Below are positions 1 to 9,038 of a DNA stretch of 34,949 bases, in pieces. The number at the start of each line of letters is the position of its first letter. Within the stretch, counting starts at the first letter, position 1. Under the pieces are notes generated by a model. It was given only the letters and a program-made list of their open reading frames with translations. It was not told the DNA's origin and ran no database searches. This DNA comes from Psychrobacter sp. Its GTDB lineage: Bacteria > Pseudomonadota > Gammaproteobacteria > Pseudomonadales > Moraxellaceae. Position numbers and translations under genes: made by a program. The DNA is taken from positions 22,564-57,512 of the forward strand of contig NZ_JAGLBC010000002.1 of NCBI RefSeq assembly GCF_018260395.1. The letters run 5' to 3'.

Positions 1-171
1 AGTCTGAAATTACTACTTTACTAACTATTTTTAACCTAATTGCTTTAACCGATTTGGCCATTTCTAAATAAAAATATTCGATATTAACGCATCTTAGTTA
101 AAATTTTAGCTATGATTTTTATAGGTTATCATTAATTAATAGCTAAGCTTTTTGACTGGGTCTTTACGAAT

Positions 172-199
172 AAAGCCACTCAAACTACAGAGTGGCTTT
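172..199 (-). terminator. Candidate terminator downstream of the DUF445 gene
   Basis: Inverted repeat aaagccactc/gagtggcttt (10 bp, 8-nt loop) about 115 nt beyond the minus-strand stop; T-tract is weak. Confidence 0.5.
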
Positions 200-312
200 A
201 GATAAACTTGTACTACGCAATCGCAATATACCAATAGCGTCAAATCTGAGGACATATTGTATATTGCCAATGGTGATATAGATAGCTTTAGCAGCAAGTA
301 TATTTTATCATT

Positions 313-1686
313 TTATCCACTTACAGGGTAAAATACTAAAATTAAATGCAGCCAACCTGCTAAGAAACCAGTGACTCCACCCAATATAATTAGCGTGGTT
401 TCATCTTCTCTAAATGCGGGGCGTAATAAATTTTGAAATTCGTGCGAGCTTAGTGCTTTAATACGCTCACAGAATAAACCATATATTTTACTCGCACGAC
501 TCTCGTTCAACGCAGGATCACGAATAGGAATCATGGTAGCGTCAATTGACTTATCAATAATGGTATTTTTCAACTGACCAAATTCTTTTCTACCCAAACC
601 AACTCTTAAAGTAGTATTTACTACCGGTGATTCTAGTACACTATACAAATGGTCCTTCATTAGGTCACGAGTTTCAGCCGCTTTAGGTCCGTACATCATC
701 TCATTCATAATATTTTCTAAAGTCACCAGTTCTTGCACAACGATACCAGCGAACACCTCAGAGACTTCAGGCTGACGCTTCATAAAACCGCCCTGCCAGT
801 TAAACGTATCAATTTTCGGTAAAACAGGCACAATAAATGGAAAGCCTTTAATTCGTTTAAATACTCTTAAATACCTAACAGGAGTGGGATCAACAGGGTT
901 AAATACCATCCATATGGCTATCCAGTTGGTTAAAAATCCCCAAATAGCAGCAAAGAAAGGGACAGTCCAGTGTTGTGGTACCAACAAATAAATGAACATT
1001 TGCACAATACCAAAGATAAAACCAATCACTGCACTAATATGCCAAATAAAGTTGATTTCTTTTTGACCTACCTTTAAGAACATATTAACCATCAAACGAC
1101 GATCATTCTCCATAGTTCGTACAATCATTTGACGCATGTCGACCAATTCTTCGACATTATGGGTTAGATCAACAACCAGCTCTCTCATGATAAAAGGTAG
1201 CTGCACATGCGCATAACTATAAATACGGCGCTTTAAGGCATAAGGCATATTACCCCATAAAGAAGCAGAACGCTCATTCATGATTTCATCAATAAGCCGC
1301 TCTAAATTGGCATCAACAGTAGCGGTAATAAAGTCCGCCATTTCTTCAGGCTCCATTGCCTGAAAGAACTCATCTAACGAGCCTAACTTAGAAAGCGTTT
1401 GGTCTACAATAACACCAGAGATTTTACCTGCTTTGGCTGGAACAATTCCTTGCCAGCCTATGCCCTGCCAACCAAATGGCAGGTTAGGAATTTTAATACC
1501 CCAGAACTTAATAGGGTAAAACAACATTTTCAAAGCCATCCAAACGTGCGCCCATGTAACAAAAGCCGTTACAAAAGGAATGGTTAACATTGCTAAAAAT
1601 TCAGGATGCGCGCTTAAGACTTGCCAGATAGAAGAGAGCATGTTGGATATATCACTTATACTTAGGTTGAGGAAACCTATTTCCAT
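313..1686 (-). CDS. DUF445 family membrane protein
   Basis: 457-aa ORF with N- and C-terminal TM segments; motifs such as 'GFIFGIVQMFIYL', 'WGFLTNWIAIWMVFNPV' and 'GGVTGFLAGWLHLILVF' resemble DUF445 proteins. Confidence 0.8.
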   Translation of the reverse strand: MEIGFLNLSISDISNMLSSIWQVLSAHPEFLAMLTIPFVTAFVTWAHVWMALKMLFYPIKFWGIKIPNLPFGWQGIGWQGIVPAKAGKISGVIVDQTLSKLGSLDEFFQAMEPEEMADFITATVDANLERLIDEIMNERSASLWGNMPYALKRRIYSYAHVQLPFIMRELVVDLTHNVEELVDMRQMIVRTMENDRRLMVNMFLKVGQKEINFIWHISAVIGFIFGIVQMFIYLLVPQHWTVPFFAAIWGFLTNWIAIWMVFNPVDPTPVRYLRVFKRIKGFPFIVPVLPKIDTFNWQGGFMKRQPEVSEVFAGIVVQELVTLENIMNEMMYGPKAAETRDLMKDHLYSVLESPVVNTTLRVGLGRKEFGQLKNTIIDKSIDATMIPIRDPALNESRASKIYGLFCERIKALSSHEFQNLLRPAFREDETTLIILGGVTGFLAGWLHLILVFYPVSG

Positions 1687-1943
1687 GTTATTGTAGTGTT
1701 AGTGTGTAAGATTCTAACACACTAACTATCGATTTACTTAAATCAAAACACCAATCCTAGTGAGCCCTGATAATAGCTTGATATGAGTCTATACTGCAAT
1801 AGCTTTGAGCATATTAATAATCTTTGAGCAATTTTATGAGCGTTGATTTGTTATGTTATAATTGCTAAAAATGGTCATTACCCCTATTATTTACCCCTCC
1901 ATACGCTGTTTTCTTTCTTCATCCTGCTAAGTATATTAATTTA

Positions 1944-3956
1944 ATGAAACCACCCATATCTTCAGATATTCGCCAGGAAAATCGTAGTTTCCTAAACCGC
2001 ATTTTTTTTGCAGCGTTATTTATATTCTTAGGCTTATCCGTCCTAATAGTTCGCTATTGGTATCTACAGGTCTATTCGCATGATAAATATATCACTCAAG
2101 CTGAGAACAACCGGGTCAAATTAATATCAGACCCTCCTTCAAGAGGGTATATTTATGATAGGAATGGTTATGTACTAGCTGATAATAAACCAGTATTTAC
2201 GGCCATGCTTAGTCCTGATGAAGTACAAGATCCGAAGCGGACACTGCAGTTACTGGCGCCTATTTTTAATCTTACTAATGAAGATATTGTTGATATTCTT
2301 GCTCGTATTGAACAAAGTAAAAATGATCCAGTTACCATTAAAATTGGTATTAATGATCAGCAGATGGCTCAGTTTAGTGAACGTAAACCTTTCTTCAAAG
2401 GGGTAAGTATTCAAAGTAAATTGACTCGAAGCTACCCTTATGATGAGTTATTTGCTCATGTTATTGGTTATGTGGGTCGTATTAATGATAAAGAGTCTAA
2501 AAAGATTGATAAGGAGCGCTACGCAGGTACTGACCTTATAGGTAAAATTGGTATTGAAAAATACTACGAAGATTTATTGTTAGGCAAAGCCGGTCATCAA
2601 GCTGTTGAAACAAATGTACATGGAGACATCCTACGCAAACTTGATAATACGCCTCCTATACCCGGCAATGACATTTATCTTAGCTTAGATTATGGTCTCC
2701 AAAAAATCGCTCAAGACCAGTTGAATGGTCGACGTGGTGCTATCGTGGCTATAGATCCTAAAAATGGAGATGTCTTGGCATTCGTCAGTAACCCAAGCTT
2801 TGATCCCAACCCATTCGTATCTGGTATCTCATTTAAAGAATATGCTGCATTACGAGATGATCTTGATCAGCCTCTGTACAATAGAGCGTTGCAAGGAATG
2901 TATCCCCCTGCTTCAACGGTTAAACCATTTGAAGGTTTAGGGGCTATTCATTATGGCTTAATGGGCTGGAACGACACTATTTATGACCCTGGGTATTTTA
3001 CACTACCAGGTGACAGTCACCGTTTCCGTGACTGGAAAAAAGGAGGTCACGGAACCGTTAACCTAACCAAATCTATCATGATGTCAGTCGATACTTACTA
3101 TTATAAATTATCTTATCAAATGGGCATTCAGCGTCTACACGACTGGATGGTACGATTTGGGTTTGGTAGCCAAACAGGTATTGACCTTCCTGGCGAAAAA
3201 TCAGGTGTCATGCCTTCTCCAAAATGGAAAATGGATACCTACAAAAAAGCTTGGCTACCTGGAGAGACCATTTCGGTAAGTATTGGTCAAGGATACTTTT
3301 TGGCAACTCCACTGCAAGTGGCCAATGCTACAGCAACGACGGCCAATTCAGGTAATAAGCTGACTCCGCATATGTTAAAACGCTCAGAAGGGGCAGCTGT
3401 AATTCACCCTATCGATAGACCCACAGGACAGATTAAGTTCAATGGGACTAAAGACGATTGGTTAAAAATGCAATCTGCAATGGAAGAAACCGTAAAAAGA
3501 GGGACAGCCAAAGGTATTTATACCCCTCGATACCGTATAGCAGGTAAAACAGGTACCGCTCAAGTTAAGTCCATTGCTCAAGGTAAAAGGTATAATAAAT
3601 CTGCCCTTGATAAGCGCCACTGGGACCATGCTTGGTTTACTGGCTTTGCACCGGTTGATGACCCCCAAATTGCTGTCGCTGTATTGGTTGAAAATGGTGG
3701 TGGTGGTAGTCATACAGCGGCTCCTATTGGCCGCGCTTTATTCGATTATTGGATATTACATCGTAAAAGCGACCCTATTGTGCCGCCTACTGCTGAAGAG
3801 CTTGAGTTGATTAAGATACAAAAAGCGCAAGCCAAAGCTCAATTAGATGCTGAGCGTGATGCCAAAGTTGCTGCTGAAAAAGCTGCCTCACAGGCTACTG
3901 AAACATTACCAGTAAACAAACCAGCTGCAAAACCAACTGAAAAACCAGCGACTTAG
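1944..3956 (+). CDS. mrdA: Penicillin-binding protein 2, peptidoglycan transpeptidase
   Basis: 670 aa; N-terminal TM, 'PSRGYIYDRNG', active site 'PPASTVKPF', 'SVD', 'AGKTGTAQ'; Ala/Lys-rich C-terminal tail. Confidence 0.95.
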   Translation: MKPPISSDIRQENRSFLNRIFFAALFIFLGLSVLIVRYWYLQVYSHDKYITQAENNRVKLISDPPSRGYIYDRNGYVLADNKPVFTAMLSPDEVQDPKRTLQLLAPIFNLTNEDIVDILARIEQSKNDPVTIKIGINDQQMAQFSERKPFFKGVSIQSKLTRSYPYDELFAHVIGYVGRINDKESKKIDKERYAGTDLIGKIGIEKYYEDLLLGKAGHQAVETNVHGDILRKLDNTPPIPGNDIYLSLDYGLQKIAQDQLNGRRGAIVAIDPKNGDVLAFVSNPSFDPNPFVSGISFKEYAALRDDLDQPLYNRALQGMYPPASTVKPFEGLGAIHYGLMGWNDTIYDPGYFTLPGDSHRFRDWKKGGHGTVNLTKSIMMSVDTYYYKLSYQMGIQRLHDWMVRFGFGSQTGIDLPGEKSGVMPSPKWKMDTYKKAWLPGETISVSIGQGYFLATPLQVANATATTANSGNKLTPHMLKRSEGAAVIHPIDRPTGQIKFNGTKDDWLKMQSAMEETVKRGTAKGIYTPRYRIAGKTGTAQVKSIAQGKRYNKSALDKRHWDHAWFTGFAPVDDPQIAVAVLVENGGGGSHTAAPIGRALFDYWILHRKSDPIVPPTAEELELIKIQKAQAKAQLDAERDAKVAAEKAASQATETLPVNKPAAKPTEKPAT

Positions 3957-4222
3957 AAAATGCTTGAGTTATTAATATGGCGTTTGTTTTTAGCCTATAT
4001 TACTTTTTACGAAATATAACTTTTTAACAAATATAATTATTCAACAAACTTATAATATTAGTAATTAAATAACCTTTTAGATTCGAAAGCTATATTGATA
4101 CTGGCCCTGGCGATTATCAATAAAGTTATCTGTCGTAAACTTTTAGCGACTCTTTGACTCATAATTCCTTTTATTTTAACTAATGTTCATAACAATGCAC
4201 AAACTGGGGAACAGCTAAAAAC

Positions 4223-4936
4223 ATGGCAAAAGGCAATGCTTCTAAAGTAAAATCTGGAACTGCGGGTCAAGTGAGAATTATTGGCGGGCAGTTTCGAAGA
4301 CAGATGGTGCCATTTATTGATGCTGAAGGTCTTCGCCCAAGTCCAGATCGACTAAGAGAAACGCTTTTTAATTGGATTCAATTTGACCTGCATGACGCCA
4401 AAGTCTTAGACTTATGTGCTGGCAGTGGTGTTCTAGGGTTTGAGTCCTTATCTCGAGGGGCAAGCTGGGTAGACTTTATTGAACTACAAGCAAATCAAGT
4501 TAATATGATTGCTAAAACTGCTGAAAAGTTAAAGTTATCGACTGACCGTTATAGAGTATCCGCTGGTGATGCTCTACAAGTTATCCCCTCGTTAGCTAAT
4601 AGTATTGTTCATCGATCAGAAAACGTTCATCGATCACAAAACGCTCATCAATCAATAAACGTTTATCAATCAAAAGAAGATACGCCATCTAATGCTATTT
4701 CTCCCTATCCATATCATATTGTTTACATAGACCCGCCTTACGACTTGGATTTATGGGTACCGATGATAAACCAGCTTATCGAACATAATTTGGTAAACTC
4801 AGAGTCGCTTTTATATATTGAAGATAGACGTATCCTTAGTGAAACTTTGCAGCAATTGCCCTATTCTTACCTCACCCTAAAAGAGACCAAAATAGGTCAA
4901 ATTTTTGCAAGTCTAATTCAAATAAAACTTGATTAA
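4223..4936 (+). CDS. rsmD: 16S rRNA (guanine(966)-N(2))-methyltransferase RsmD, with an internal repeat insertion
   Basis: 'VRIIGGQFRRQMVPF', 'GLRPSPDRLRETLFNWI', 'VLDLCAGSGVLGFESLSRGA', 'VYIDPPYD' motifs. Confidence 0.93.
   Translation: MAKGNASKVKSGTAGQVRIIGGQFRRQMVPFIDAEGLRPSPDRLRETLFNWIQFDLHDAKVLDLCAGSGVLGFESLSRGASWVDFIELQANQVNMIAKTAEKLKLSTDRYRVSAGDALQVIPSLANSIVHRSENVHRSQNAHQSINVYQSKEDTPSNAISPYPYHIVYIDPPYDLDLWVPMINQLIEHNLVNSESLLYIEDRRILSETLQQLPYSYLTLKETKIGQIFASLIQIKLD
4607..4678 (+). repeat. 18-nt in-frame tandem repeat, 4 copies, inside rsmD
   Basis: gttcatcgatcagaaaac / gttcatcgatcacaaaac / gctcatcaatcaataaac / gtttatcaatcaaaagaa, encoding (V/A)(H/Y)(R/Q)S(E/Q/I/K)(N/E). Confidence 0.95.
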
Positions 4937-5078
4937 CTACATGGTTTATATCGCTACCTACATAAGCCAAACCTACTGGTATAGCCAATAACACAGGTTA
5001 AATACCCATTGATTAGTAGCTTTATAGTTCAACTTAAGTATTTTTAGTGAAATAAAGCATTCAATTTACATTCTTATA

Positions 5079-5107
5079 TTGCTTTTTACGTGGGCAATGA
5101 CTACAAT
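5079..5107 (+). promoter_or_regulatory. Candidate sigma-70 promoter for rplM-rpsI
   Basis: TTGCTT - 17 nt - TACAAT, about 110 nt upstream of the rplM ATG. Confidence 0.6.
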
Positions 5108-5120
5108 GTGCGTCTGTTTT

Positions 5121-5194
5121 TTGAGAGCCCCGTTTCCCCCAACACTCTCAACGACAGTGAAGCAGTTCAGCTGTTTCACAGACAACTGCTTCAC
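5121..5194 (+). promoter_or_regulatory. Structured 5' leader of rplM (candidate r-protein autoregulatory leader)
   Basis: Hairpin ttgagag/ctctcaa (5121-5127/5145-5151). Then gtgaagcagtt (5157-5167) pairs with aactgcttcac (5184-5194), or alternatively its first 9 nt pair with ctgtttcac (5171-5179). Confidence 0.6.
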
Positions 5195-5215
5195 TCGACA
5201 ACTTAAGGTTTAATC

Positions 5216-5644
5216 ATGAAAACACAAAGTGCAAAGCCCGCTGAGGTTACTCACGACTGGTATATCGTCGATGCTAAAGGTAAAACTTTAGGTCGTCTTG
5301 CCACTCAACTTGCTGCTCGCCTACGCGGTAAGCATAAGCCATCTTTCACTCCGCATGTAGATACTGGCGATTATATCGTTGTTATCAATGCTGATAAGAT
5401 TGCAGTAACTGGTAAAAAAGCCCAAGACAAAAAATACTATCGTCACAGTGGCTATCCTGGCGGCATTAAAGAGACTAACTTCACTAAGTTAATTGCTCAT
5501 AAGCCAGAAGAAGTTCTTTTGAAAGCCGTAAAAGGTATGTTACCTAAAGGCCCTCTTGGTTATGCTACCATTAAGAAGTTGAAGCTATATGCTGGTACAG
5601 AGCATCCACATGCCGCCCAGCAGCCTAAAGAACTAGACATCTAA
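5216..5644 (+). CDS. rplM: 50S ribosomal protein L13
   Basis: 142 aa; '[27 protein letters not shown]', '[10 protein letters not shown]'. Confidence 0.98.
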   Translation: MKTQSAKPAEVTHDWYIVDAKGKTLGRLATQLAARLRGKHKPSFTPHVDTGDYIVVINADKIAVTGKKAQDKKYYRHSGYPGGIKETNFTKLIAHKPEEVLLKAVKGMLPKGPLGYATIKKLKLYAGTEHPHAAQQPKELDI

Positions 5645-5665
5645 TCGCATAATCAGGAGTAAGTT

Positions 5666-6052
5666 ATGGAACGCAATTACGGAACTGGTCGTCGTAAAAC
5701 GTCAACTGCCCGCGTCTTTTTATCAAAAGGTACAGGTAATATCGTTATAAACGGCAAACCACTTGATGAATATTTTGGTCGTGAAACTTCACGTATGGTT
5801 GTTCGCCAGCCACTAGAACTACTTGACTCAGCTAAATCATACGATATCTATGCTACCGTTAAAGGTGGTGGTATCAATGGTCAAGCTGGTGCTATCCGTC
5901 ATGGTATCACCCGCGCGCTTATTGAGTCTGACGAAACTTTAAAACCTGCTCTTAAAGAAGCTGGTTTTGTTACGCGTGACTCTCGTCAGGTGGAACGTAA
6001 GAAATTGGGTCTACGTAAAGCACGTAAACGTCCTCAATTCTCAAAACGTTAA
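5666..6052 (+). CDS. rpsI: 30S ribosomal protein S9
   Basis: 128 aa; '[15 protein letters not shown]', C-terminal '[17 protein letters not shown]'. Confidence 0.98.
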   Translation: MERNYGTGRRKTSTARVFLSKGTGNIVINGKPLDEYFGRETSRMVVRQPLELLDSAKSYDIYATVKGGGINGQAGAIRHGITRALIESDETLKPALKEAGFVTRDSRQVERKKLGLRKARKRPQFSKR

Positions 6053-6094
6053 TTTATTTGATAGGCAGTGTTATATTTGCTTGTTTAATAATAA

Positions 6095-6127
6095 GAAAAC
6101 CCTTGTTGACTCAAGGGTTTTTTTATT
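6095..6127 (+). terminator. Rho-independent terminator of rplM-rpsI
   Basis: aaaacccttgttgactcaagggttttttta: stem aacccttg/caagggtt plus T-tract. Confidence 0.85.
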
Positions 6128-6289
6128 TTTACAGAAGCGAATTTATTTTATTACTAAAATAGCTTAGAATAGACACAATTAGTAATATTAGGCAAAGCCA
6201 ATGTAACCCAACATTTATTATTAATGACCAATAGCATAATGGAATTTAATGCTATTGTCTTCTTATTGCATTGGGTCTTACATACCAGT

Positions 6290-6334
6290 ATGAAACGTAA
6301 CGAGTAACTTATATACTAAGTTTCGTCGTTTCAT
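6290..6334 (+). promoter_or_regulatory. Long 5'-UTR hairpin immediately upstream of the petA ribosome-binding site
   Basis: atgaaacg-(ta)-acga-(gt)-aactta / tatac / taagtt-tcgt-cgtttcat: 18 pairs with two 2-nt bulges. Confidence 0.65.
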
Positions 6335-6359
6335 GACTTTTATCTGGAGGAAGTTTTTA

Positions 6360-6944
6360 ATGAGCCATGCCGAAGGCGTCAACATAAAACGCCGTAGAGT
6401 TCTGATCGCTTCGACTGCCGCTTTAGGCGCAGTAGGGGTTGCTTCGGTAGCCACACCATTCGTGCGTTCTTGGTACCCAAGTGCGAAGGCCGAAGCTGCA
6501 GGTGCTGCCGTAACACAAGACATTAGTGCTATCGAAGATGGCCAAATGATTGTTGTTAAATATCGCGGTAAGCCAATATTTGTCGTTAAGCGTACTAAAG
6601 AGATGTTAGCTAACTTAGAGAAGGTTACCCCCCTACTAAGTGACCCTACTTCTGAAGCTTCAGTACAACCTGAATATGCTAAAAACGTTACTCGCTCGCG
6701 TGAGCCTACTGTATTAGTCGTAGAGGGCGTTTGTACTCATCTAGGGTGTGCGCCGAACTACCGTCCAGAAGTAGGGGCTGCAGACATAGGTGGAAGTAGC
6801 TGGTTTGGTGGATTCTTCTGTCCATGCCACGGTTCAAAATATGACTTATCTGGTCGTGTGTATAAAGGCGTTCCTGCTCCGTTGAATTTACCAGTACCAG
6901 AATACAGCGTAGATGGTCCTATCTTAACTGTCGGGGAGGCGTAA
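6360..6944 (+). CDS. petA: Ubiquinol-cytochrome c reductase iron-sulfur (Rieske) subunit
   Basis: 'CTHLGCAP...CPCHGSKYD' Rieske motifs and a Tat-like N-terminus. Start set to ATG 6360 (SD 'ggagg') instead of ORF-track 6333. Confidence 0.95.
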   Translation: MSHAEGVNIKRRRVLIASTAALGAVGVASVATPFVRSWYPSAKAEAAGAAVTQDISAIEDGQMIVVKYRGKPIFVVKRTKEMLANLEKVTPLLSDPTSEASVQPEYAKNVTRSREPTVLVVEGVCTHLGCAPNYRPEVGAADIGGSSWFGGFFCPCHGSKYDLSGRVYKGVPAPLNLPVPEYSVDGPILTVGEA

Positions 6945-6946
6945 TC

Positions 6947-8173
6947 ATGAGCTTTGGTAAAAAAATGATGGGTTGGGTAGACGCCCGCTTTCCTGCAACT
7001 GAGACGTATGAATATCATATGTCGAAGTACTATGCCCCAAAAAACTTTAACTTCTGGTATTTCTTTGGTGTTTTATCGATGATTGTGTTAGTCAACCAGT
7101 TAGTTACTGGTATTTGGCTAACTATGATGTTTAACCCTAGCGCTGAAGGTGCTTTTGCGTCTGTTGAATACATCATGCGTGATGTTAAGGGCGGTTGGTT
7201 AATTCGTTATATGCACTCCACAGGCGCTTCTGCGTTCTTCGTTGTGGTTTACCTACATATGTTCCGTGGAATGCTTTACGGCTCCTATAAGAAGCCTCGT
7301 GAGCTTATCTGGTTAATTGGTATGGGTATCTACCTATGCTTAATGGCAGAGGGATTCTTTGGTTATCTATTACCATGGGGTAACATGTCATTCTGGGGTG
7401 CTCAGGTAATTCTAAACTTACCTGCTGCTATTCCTGTTATTGGTGACGGCTTAGCTGAATGGGTTCGTGGTGACTATCTGATTTCTGGTATTACACTTAA
7501 CCGTTTCTTTGCTTTACACGTTGTAGCTATTCCACTGGTTTTAGTAGGCTTGGTATTCATTCATTTAGTGGCACTACACCATGTCGGTTCAAACAACCCT
7601 GATGGTATAGACATTAAGAAACTTAAAGATAAAAATGGCATACCTTTAGATGGCGTTCCTTTCCATCCTTATTACACTGTGCATGACTTAGTTGGTATCG
7701 TAGTATTCTTTATCATCTTCTTTGCTGTAGTGTTCTTCTTCCCTGAAGGCGGTGGATTCTTCTTAGAAAAGCCAAACTTCGAGGTAGCTAACTCATTAAA
7801 GACTCCACCACATATTGCTCCCGTTTGGTACTACACACCATTCTATGCAATTTTACGTGCAGTACCTGATAAGTTAGGCGGCGTTATTGCCATGGGTGGT
7901 GCGATTGCTATGTTGTTCTTATTGCCATGGTTAGACCGTTCACCAGTTAAATCGATACGTTATAAAGGTATTTTATCTAAGATTGCTTTAGCAATATTTG
8001 TGGTCAGCTTCCTAGCTCTAGGTTATTTAGGTGTTGCTCCTGCTACTCCATTGAACACTATCTTAGGTCGCATTTTTACAATCTTATACTTCTTATATTT
8101 CTTTTTGATGCCAATTTATACTTCAATTGAGACATGTAAGCAACCACCTGAACGCGTTACTGGAGGTCACTAA
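6947..8173 (+). CDS. petB: Ubiquinol-cytochrome c reductase cytochrome b subunit
   Basis: 408 aa; 'MHSTGASAFFVVVYLHMFRGMLYGSYK', 'GYLLPWGNMSFWGAQVI', multiple TMs. Confidence 0.97.
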   Translation: MSFGKKMMGWVDARFPATETYEYHMSKYYAPKNFNFWYFFGVLSMIVLVNQLVTGIWLTMMFNPSAEGAFASVEYIMRDVKGGWLIRYMHSTGASAFFVVVYLHMFRGMLYGSYKKPRELIWLIGMGIYLCLMAEGFFGYLLPWGNMSFWGAQVILNLPAAIPVIGDGLAEWVRGDYLISGITLNRFFALHVVAIPLVLVGLVFIHLVALHHVGSNNPDGIDIKKLKDKNGIPLDGVPFHPYYTVHDLVGIVVFFIIFFAVVFFFPEGGGFFLEKPNFEVANSLKTPPHIAPVWYYTPFYAILRAVPDKLGGVIAMGGAIAMLFLLPWLDRSPVKSIRYKGILSKIALAIFVVSFLALGYLGVAPATPLNTILGRIFTILYFLYFFLMPIYTSIETCKQPPERVTGGH

Positions 8174-8889
8174 TGAGTGCTTTTATCAAATCATTGACCG
8201 GATTAGGTTTTGCTGTGGCTATGGCATTTGCCGCTACATCAGCTCAGGCTGCAGGTGAAAGTGGTTGTGGTACCTTTACTAATGCTAAAGGTGTTGAAGA
8301 ACATCTTGCATGTAGCACTGCTCCAATCGATTTTAGCAATAAAGGGTCATTACAACGTGGTGCTACCATGTTTATGAACTATTGTGCTGGTTGTCACACT
8401 GCAAAATATGTTCGTCATTCTCGTATTGCTCAGGATTTAGAGATACCTCCTGAGTTGGTTGAGAAGTATCTATTGGTAACTTCGGATCAAATTGGTGATC
8501 AAATTAATAATGGTATTGATCCAGAGATTCAAGCGAAGTGGTTTGGTGCGCCACCGCCTGATTTATCTTTAGAAACTCGCTTACGTGGTGATGACTGGGT
8601 ATATACGTATTTATTAAGCTTCTACGAAGACCCAAGTCGTCCATGGGGTACCAATAACTTAGTACTTCATAATGTTGCGATGCCTCATGTTCTAATGAAC
8701 TTACAGAACCAATTAGGTGAAGAAGAGTATCGCAGCCGTGTAGGCGATCTAGTAAACTACATGGCTTGGATGGCAGACCCTGTACGTGAAGATCGCAAAC
8801 GTTATGGTTTCTACGTTATTATTTTCTTATTGGTTCTATTAATTCCAGTATATCTATTAAATAAAGAGTTTTGGAAAGACGTTAAATAA
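8173..8889 (+). CDS. petC: Ubiquinol-cytochrome c reductase cytochrome c1 subunit
   Basis: Signal peptide; heme motif 'CAGCHTAKYVRHSR'; C-terminal TM anchor; start overlaps the petB stop (TAATG). Confidence 0.95.
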   Translation: MSAFIKSLTGLGFAVAMAFAATSAQAAGESGCGTFTNAKGVEEHLACSTAPIDFSNKGSLQRGATMFMNYCAGCHTAKYVRHSRIAQDLEIPPELVEKYLLVTSDQIGDQINNGIDPEIQAKWFGAPPPDLSLETRLRGDDWVYTYLLSFYEDPSRPWGTNNLVLHNVAMPHVLMNLQNQLGEEEYRSRVGDLVNYMAWMADPVREDRKRYGFYVIIFLLVLLIPVYLLNKEFWKDVK

Positions 8890-8922
8890 CCCTACTCTCA
8901 TTTGAATGGATTGCCCTATATT

Positions 8923-8951
8923 AAGACGATAGAAATCTATCGTCTTTTTTT
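8923..8951 (+). terminator. Rho-independent terminator of petABC
   Basis: aagacgatag aaat ctatcgtctt followed by ttttt. Confidence 0.92.
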
Positions 8952-9038
8952 ATACTTTTAATTTGATAAAGATTATACAATTGATTAAGCAAACTACTTT
9001 GGTTACTATGCTAATCTATTCATTGCTTAATGTAGTCT

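Noticed and set aside
4607-4678. Possible CRISPR-like array
   Set aside because: 18-nt contiguous units without spacers, in frame within rsmD; it is a coding minisatellite.
6333-6359. Upstream ATG for petA given by the ORF track
   Set aside because: It lies inside the leader hairpin's 3' arm and lacks an SD; ATG 6360 has a good SD (ggagg).
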